From contig NW_004457639.1 in NCBI RefSeq assembly GCF_000203815.1, forward strand, positions 806,001-870,000: 64,000 nucleotides of DNA, written 5' to 3'. A program made the position numbers and the translations under genes. The stretch is from Cavenderia fasciculata (taxonomy: Eukaryota; Evosea; Eumycetozoa; Acytosteliales; Cavenderiaceae). The notes beneath the pieces were generated by a model. The model was not told where the DNA came from. It saw nothing but the letters and a program-made list of their open reading frames with translations, and searched no databases. Shown one piece after another: positions 58,433 through 64,000 of the stretch; position 1 is the first letter of the stretch; every line of letters begins with the position of its first letter.

Positions 58433-59779
58433 ATGTATTATGGACCAAATATAACAGCAGAGTCTTTGGGAGGGGGTCCTATATATAATGATTTAGCCAT
58501 AACATATATGATCATTCGTATTATAGTTTGTACATACATCATTATAATTTGTTTTACCCAAGTTGTTTTGGAATACAAATATCAGATATCACTTAAAAGT
58601 TTTATCAATCCTAGAATTTATACTTATTTTGGTGTTATTATGTATTTATTTTGTATGTAAATTAAATAAATAAATTAATCAATATTCCCTTTATATATAT
58701 ATTTTATTTAAATATCAATACTAATACTAAATATATTTAAATAGTTAGAATATTATATACAATTACATTTTTTGTTACGGGGAGTGAAACAGTTGGAACA
58801 GTACCAGATTTACTATCATTTTGGTCATTATTCTTTCAATTTTATAGTTGGACTTGGGTAGGTGCTTATTGGGGTAGATTGGTCTTGGCATTGTTTTCAG
58901 TCAATATCTTAAAGTATGACAAGTTGGTATGGATATCTTCATGGATTATGATTGGTACATCGCTGATGTATGTTGTCATCTACCACATACTAGCCTTCAA
59001 ATACCCGAGTCAAGCATCAAACTTTTTCGTCGGTGGATTCCTGGCTATCGCAGCACTCTATGGTGGACTGTGTATTCTGACAGGCACAGTATTGTATAGA
59101 CAAATTAAAAAAAAGGAAGAACTTTTCACAGATCGAATCAATTCGATTATTGGTCGTATTAGAATATTGGCTATCATCTTGACTGCCAGTATTGCCATTA
59201 TCCTAGTACGTGATTTAATATTTTATGTTATCCTTGGTATACCAATCTATTCAGTATTGAAACATATATCAAATGTCATAACAATGATCATTGAATTTGC
59301 TGTTGCTTTTTGTAAGTATCAAATTACAATTAATAATCAATCAATCAGTCAATCAATTCCTAATACTTATTTATATCTCTTTCTATCTATCTATCTATTT
59401 AGGTATAATGGTATCGATTGCAGAGAAACCATATAATTATTTAACATTTAAATGTGTTAATCCAAGTATGAACAAACCATTACATGAAAAAGAGTCTAGT
59501 GCAAGTGGCCGTCGTATGACTATATCTTCGAGGTGTTCAAATGATGCTTTATCCAGTACAAGCTCATCATCGAGTAATACTACCAATGTCTTGCCACCAA
59601 AATCAAAATCTAAATCACAAATTCAAATGAATCGATTATCCATTGTTGATGTTCAATCAATACTCTCCACCCATCAACCAAATGTTGATGCCAACAACAA
59701 CAGCATCCCAATAACCCAAGAACCTAATAATAATAATAATGAAAAGGTAAATAGTAATAGTGGTGACGGTAATGTTTAA
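58433..59779 (+). CDS. 7-TM protein, tandem paralogue B
   Basis: Exons 58433-58652, 58745-59311 and 59403-59779 encode 387 residues. It shares the N-terminus (GPNITAESLGGGPIYND), the FRILYTIT segment, SWTWVGAYWGRLVLALFSVN, FFVGGFLAIAALYGG, LYRQIKKKEELFTDRINSII-GRIRILAI and SNVITMIIEFAVAFC with paralogues A and C. Compared with paralogue A, introns one and three are absent. The tail is shorter and lacks the Ser block common to A and C. A spliced leader is likely (intron 58322-58415). Function as for paralogue A; unknown. Confidence 0.8.
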
Positions 59780-60493
59780 ATGAAATTTCAAATGGAACCC
59801 CTCGAGTACAGGTGCTCTTCAAAAAAGAAATAAATTCTAAAAAACTAACGATTTGTTTGAAGGATAAATATCCTTTCAATTATTAAAAAAAGAATAAAGA
59901 GATCTTTTGTTCGGGACTTGAAAGAGAGTCTAGTTTTTAGACCCGGTGTACAGGGGACTGTCCCCTCCTATCCATCCCATTCTTCTTTCATAAGCACAAC
60001 ACTGAATAAATTTTAAGAAGAAGGCGACGACGACATTACAATGATCGTTGGAAATTGAAAAAACTAATCGTGAAGAAGGGTGGGAGGGAGGGAGGGGGAT
60101 GTGAGCAAATAGGGGGTGCTCTAAAAGCCCCAAAAGGCAATAAGTTTTGCCTATGAACACCAATCATTGAATATTTGGTTTTCAGGGTAGAGTTTTTCGT
60201 GCATTAGAGTGTTCATCTTTTATCTTGATGCTCCAGCAAAAAAGAGATCAAAACCACATCTGTCTGTGGTTGCGCGCCTTCACTAATTGTGATGCACCTC
60301 CTGTGCAGAGGGGGTAGGTCTTTCATTCTGTTGGTTGTTGAAGGTAGGAAGGAACCCCTTTCATCTATTATTATTATTATTTATTATTATTTATTATTAG
60401 TTTTAGTAGAGTAGAGTAGTGTTCAACAAGGTTTAGGTTGATTGGTTTACAACAACAAAACAAGATAGAAAGAAAATAACACTACTATTTGTT

Positions 60494-60531
<38 letters not shown>

Positions 60532-60666
60532 AAGAAGAAGAGTTGGATAGAAGTTTGATCAATGGTTAAATAGCAATAATAATAATAATAGTTATTAATA
60601 ACCAACCAACCAACCAACCAACCAATCAACCAATCAATCAACTAATTTTATAATAGAAGCCAAAAA
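59780..60666. other. Intergenic region with hairpins and a G4 motif
   Basis: About 890 nt between paralogues B and C. It contains a short inverted repeat around AGGGGACTGTCCCCT (about 59952-59967), the G-tract at 60078-60098, a hairpin ACCACA/TGTGGT near 60254-60271, (TA)n near 60500-60525 and CCAA repeats at 60601-60630. No ORF is credible. Confidence 0.6.
60078..60098 (+). other. G-quadruplex motif
   Basis: Five G-runs of three or more, separated by single bases, within 21 nt. This is a textbook short-loop G4 pattern and very unusual in this AT-rich setting. Confidence 0.75.
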
Positions 60667-62095
60667 ATGGAAACATGGGGACCAAATATAACAAGAGAAT
60701 CACTTGGAGGAACAGAAGCTTTTACGGCATTAGCATATTCTTATATGATCATACGTATTCTTGTTAGTGCAATCATAACAATCTTGGTATCGGTTCAAAT
60801 GTACTTTGAAATTAGATATTCTCATTCGCGACAGAGTTTGATTAACCCGAGATTTTTGTCAATGATCGGAGTTGCCATTTATCCAATTTGTAAGTAATAA
60901 ATAGAAGTTATATATATAACTTGTCTTGTTGAATCCACTCACTTACATTTGATTTTTCTTTTCATCTACATAGTCAGAGTATTATATACAGCAGTTTATT
61001 TTTATACATTGACTGAAGAGGTTGGTACTGTTTGTGACTATATTTCAATTTGGGCACTTTACTTTCAATTATTTAGTTGGACTTGGGTTGCTGCTTATTG
61101 TAAGTTGTATATTTTGAAATTATGAATGATAAATGAATCAATGATTATGATGATTAACAAAACTTTTGGTCATTTTAATATTTTAGGGGGTCGATTATTA
61201 TTAGCATTATTTTCAGTTATATTGACCTATGATAGAAAGGTATGGGTTTTTGCATGGGGCATTATAGGAGTATCGATGGTATTTGTAATTGTATATCATG
61301 TGGTTGCCAAGGTAGCTCCGTCGGTAGGTCTCTATTTATTTAGTGCCGGATTTCTAACGATCCTGGCCATCTTTGGAACGATCTGTGTCAATTGCGGATT
61401 CTTTTTATATCGACAAGTGTACCAATACAAAGGACAACTATTAACAGATAGAGTCAAAGGTATTCTCAGGCGTATTCGTATATTAGCCATCATCATGACA
61501 TGTGCTATCATCGTTACACTTATTCGAGATTTACTCTATTACATTGTATTGAAAATACCTGTTACCAGTGTTTACAAACATGCATCCAATGTAATTACAA
61601 TGTCTGTTGAGTTTGTTTTGGCTGGCTGTAAGTAACCTCTAGTGTTAAATAAGAATTGTATAATTCTTTAATTTATATTAATTTTTATTTATTTAATTTG
61701 TTGTAATAGGTGTAATGATATCAGTTTCAGAAGAACCAATTAATTATTTTAAATTTCAATGTATTAATCCTAGTTTGGTGCCAAAGGTTCAATATGAAAA
61801 GGATCATTCATTTAATTCAGCAACTAGTAGTCTTTCACAAAAGTCTACATCATTGTCTATTGGATCCAATAGAACGACCACCTCGGGTGTTTCCAGTCCT
61901 AGTAAATCTAGGGCACAATCTAATATACAAATACAAAGACCAAAAGGATCAATCATTTTATCAAAACAATCTAGTAGTAGTAGTAATAGCGGTACTAGTA
62001 CTAGTATAAATAGTAGTGTTAGTAGTAGTAATGAAAATAATTGTATCGATAGTAGTAATAATAATAGTAATGTCAATTTGGACCAACCATCTTCC

Positions 62096-62146
<51 letters not shown>

Positions 62147-62275
62147 GATATTATTCCAAATGTTAATAATAATATACCAAATAGTAATAGTAATAATAAT
62201 AATAATAATAATAATGTACCAATAGTTGAAACCAATATCCGAAGAGATGAAGATGATGGTGATCACAATGTTTAA
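60667..62275 (+). CDS. 7-TM protein, tandem paralogue C
   Basis: Exons 60667-60889, 60974-61099, 61187-61627 and 61710-62275 encode 451 residues. It shares the paralogue A core: GPNITRESLGGTEAFTALAY, IGVAIYPIFRVLYTAVYF, LFSWTWVAAYWGRLLLALFS, LYRQVYQYKGQLLTDRVKGI and SNVITMSVEFVLAGC. Exons 60974-61099 and 61187-61627 have exactly the lengths of their A counterparts (126 and 441 nt). The intron inside exon 1 of paralogue A is absent here. The tail repeats the A motif DHSFNSATSSLSQKSTSLSI, then becomes Asn-rich. Function unknown. Confidence 0.82.
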
Positions 62276-62551
62276 TTAATTAAAAATATTCATAGATAGA
62301 TAGATAGATAGATAGATAATATAATAAATTATCGATCTGTCATCACCACTATGATCGATCAAACAAAGAGGAATTGATTTCCATTCCATTCCGCTCAACG
62401 TTTATTCAATACACCACAAATTTGATTTAATTAATTCTTTTTGTTTTTTATTGCATCGTCACACCCCCATTATGCATTCTTATTTCGCATTGAAACATTG
62501 TCTACATACATACATACATACATATATTTCAAGTCTTATTTATATATAAAC

Positions 62552-63244
62552 ATGTCTTCAAGGACTTACATCTCACGTATGATACTTGTAGCATGCTTGC
62601 TTACAACAACACCGCGTTATACTAACATCATACAATTTTTTTAGAGGATGGGTCAGTTGGGAACAAGAATACAAGTATTTGGAGAGTATCAGCGATACCA
62701 GAATTCTTTTGGTACCTACTTAATCAAATCACTTGTTTGTAAGTACCACACTACTACTTTTATTAAAGTTATCAAGAACATTACATTGATTGATTAATTA
62801 ACCATTTCCTATATCATTACATCTATATTAGCTTTCACACTTTAGTTTCAGTAGGTTCATCTTTTTACACAGATAGAGAGAGAGATAGATAAAGAGAGTA
62901 GAATAGAATAGAATATACTAACAATGTTACATTATAAGGACCCAGCAACAGATAAATACAAGAAAACAGGTAGATCTCATTCCGGTGGCGGAGGAGGTGG
63001 TGGATATGGTGGAGGTGGAGGTGGAGGTGGTGGAAACCATAGAGCTGGAGGATTTGGCAGAGTAGCTACAATGCAAAATGTTTGTATGTATCATAAACAT
63101 AAACGTAGTGCTTGGTTGAAAAGATAAAACAACAATCAACAAAAATGGATCCTATTTATTTATTTATTATTCATTATTAATTATTTTTAATCTATATTTA
63201 TTATAGCAAATTGTGATCTTCCACAAGGAGGGTGATCTAGATAA
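62552..63244 (+). CDS. selK: Selenoprotein K, TGA at 63233 read as selenocysteine
   Basis: Five exons join in phase: 62552-62576, 62645-62738, 62832-62850 (19-nt microexon), 62939-63083 and 63207-63244, giving 106 residues. The N-terminus SSRTYISQDGS..NTSIWRVSAIPEFFWYLLNQ is the SelK/SelG block (SRSxWRLSxIxEFFW) and the helix continues ITCFFHTLVS. A cytosolic tail follows (DPATDKYKKTGRSHS, a Gly run, then AGGFGRV). The end is CDLPQGG-TGA-Ser-Arg-TAA: GGUSR matches the invariant GGU-x-R terminus of SelK, so the TGA is selenocysteine (residue 104). A SECIS lies 3' at 63577-63646. SelK is a single-pass ER membrane protein linked to ERAD and to DHHC6-dependent palmitoylation. A standard gene finder would stop at TGA or miss the small exons. 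Confidence 0.9.
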
Positions 63245-63576
63245 ATGCATTTAAATCCAATCTAAATGTGTACCTCTGTTACATTCTTTTTTTTTTTTTC
63301 AAGAAGAACTGGTATGGATGGACGGACGATAAATCGATTGAAATCATTCACACTCTACTACCAGCAATTCTACAAGTAGACGCACAGCACCAATTTAAAT
63401 TATTCTTAAATTGGTTATTTTATTGTTGGAAAAAAAAGAAATGGTTAAATAGTTTCACAAAGAGGTAGATTTAAATGCATTAATATCCTTTGGAAACATT
63501 CAATTTGGGGAATGGTTGATGTAACGAAATATGTATTGTACAAAAAGTATTTATTGTATAAACAATATATTATATT
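63245..63576 (+). other. selK 3' untranslated region up to the SECIS
   Basis: About 330 nt between the selK TAA and the SECIS. A T/C-run with CAAG at about 63284-63301 precedes a 55-codon coding-like frame (NWYGWTDDKSIEIIHTLLPA ...) ending at 63468, with no ATG. It may be chance or a gene remnant; the selenoprotein model needs no coding here. Confidence 0.5.
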
Positions 63577-63646
63577 ATTGTTGTGATGACTGGAACTACC
63601 CTAACCTTTGATCAAGGAGGTAGTTTCATGAAAAATGGTCAACAAT
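63577..63646 (+). promoter_or_regulatory. SECIS element (form II) of selK
   Basis: Hand folding gives helix I (ATTGTTG at 63577-63583 with CAACAAT at 63640-63646), an internal loop, the non-Watson-Crick quartet TGAC (63587-63590) against TGAA (63629-63632), a 10-bp helix II (TGGAACTACC at 63591-63600 with GGTAGTTTCA at 63619-63628, one G-T pair), the AA of the apical bulge (63603-63604), and a CCTT/AAGG mini-stem (63605-63617) typical of form II. All invariant SECIS parts are present in the right order, directing selenocysteine insertion at the upstream UGA. Confidence 0.88.
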
Positions 63647-63901
63647 TCCCTTTTTTGATATTTCCAATTAATCAATTATTACAAATCAAATAAAATGTAT
63701 ATAAAATATAAATATAAAATAATCCCTGGTTTGATTTGGTTTGATTTACAAGTCAGAAGATTCGAACTATAATTGGTTAGGAAATCTCGATCCCGGAATT
63801 GTTCCTTTTTTTTGGAATTCTGAGGGAGGAAGAAGAGACACTTTCAAATTCATCAGCTCTTGTTATTCTTTTACTGTTTATTTTAACTAGTAACGAAAAA
63901 G

Positions 63902-64000
63902 ATGAAGTCACTCGTCGTTGCTATAACTATTCTCTTCTTTGTAGCTTTGACTTCTTCAATAAATCTTTCTCCTGAAGGTATATAAATATTTAAATATATA
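63902..64000 (+). CDS. Secreted protein, first exon only (cut by window edge)
   Basis: The ATG at 63902 begins MKSLVVAITILFFVALTSSI-NLSPEG, a clear signal peptide with a probable cleavage after TSS or SSI. A donor GTATAT follows at 63978 after the G of the last codon, so the gene continues past the window. The product cannot be identified from 25 residues. Confidence 0.65.

Noticed and set aside
61804-62266. Poly-Leu and poly-Ile ORFs antisense to 7-TM paralogue C
   Set aside because: They are shadows of AAT/AGT repeats coding for Asn and Ser.
62441-62644. 67-codon plus-strand ORF
   Set aside because: It covers selK exon 1 but reads on into the first intron; the start is in the leader.

Overview
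The window is a nuclear segment of a dictyostelid social amoeba, most likely not Dictyostelium discoideum. The evidence is AT-rich DNA with AAT and CAA trinucleotide runs coding for Asn and Gln tracts, introns mostly of 55-120 nt starting GTATGT/GTAAGT and ending in T-rich AG, one gene per roughly 1.8 kb on both strands, and dictyostelid-type families (LRR-like and ankyrin-like paralogues, a MEK, polyQ Myb factors). Less extreme AT content than D. discoideum and frequent introns fit a Polysphondylium/Heterostelium/Cavenderia-like lineage; this placement is inference. I saw no tRNA, rRNA, CRISPR or intact transposon. Gene models were built by hand by joining ORFs across splice sites and checking reading phase.

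Layout. 1-3.3 kb: an ankyrin-like gene running off the left edge, a truncated tandem copy, and a Gly/Pro/Lys-rich XYPPX protein. 4.3-18.1 kb: conserved genes, namely an F-box/JmjC/kinase-fold protein, the MAP kinase kinase mekA, a seven-finger Nab2/ZC3H14 protein, a probable complex I accessory subunit, AAGAB/p34, co-chaperone p23, a transcription factor joining an SS18-type SNH domain to a Myb domain, and SERF. 20-35 kb: a calponin-homology coiled-coil protein, YIPF5, a HOOKLESS1-like acetyltransferase, CPSF2, a small mitochondrial protein, an ING-type PHD protein, a RimJ-like acetyltransferase, a frameshifted orphan and a multi-pass membrane protein.

35.7-45.4 kb is more accessory: a DNase II-like gene with a frameshift, a convergent pair of LRR-like paralogues (one decayed), a mitochondrially targeted YdeI/OmdA-domain protein, and a TPR-SMYD methyltransferase. 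45.9-51 kb holds a large IQ-DH-PH RhoGEF and a bacterial-type 3-methyladenine DNA glycosylase. 51.7-62.3 kb holds three tandem paralogous 7-TM genes with differing intron content; between the first two lies an importin-5-like gene with abnormal splice sites and an intron that carries a 30-bp inverted repeat around a plus-strand exon.

The strongest discovery is at the right end. Five small exons at 62552-63244 form selenoprotein K. Its TGA at 63233 reads as selenocysteine in a GGUSR terminus, and a form II SECIS element can be folded by eye at 63577-63646. The last feature is the first exon of a secreted protein cut by the window edge.
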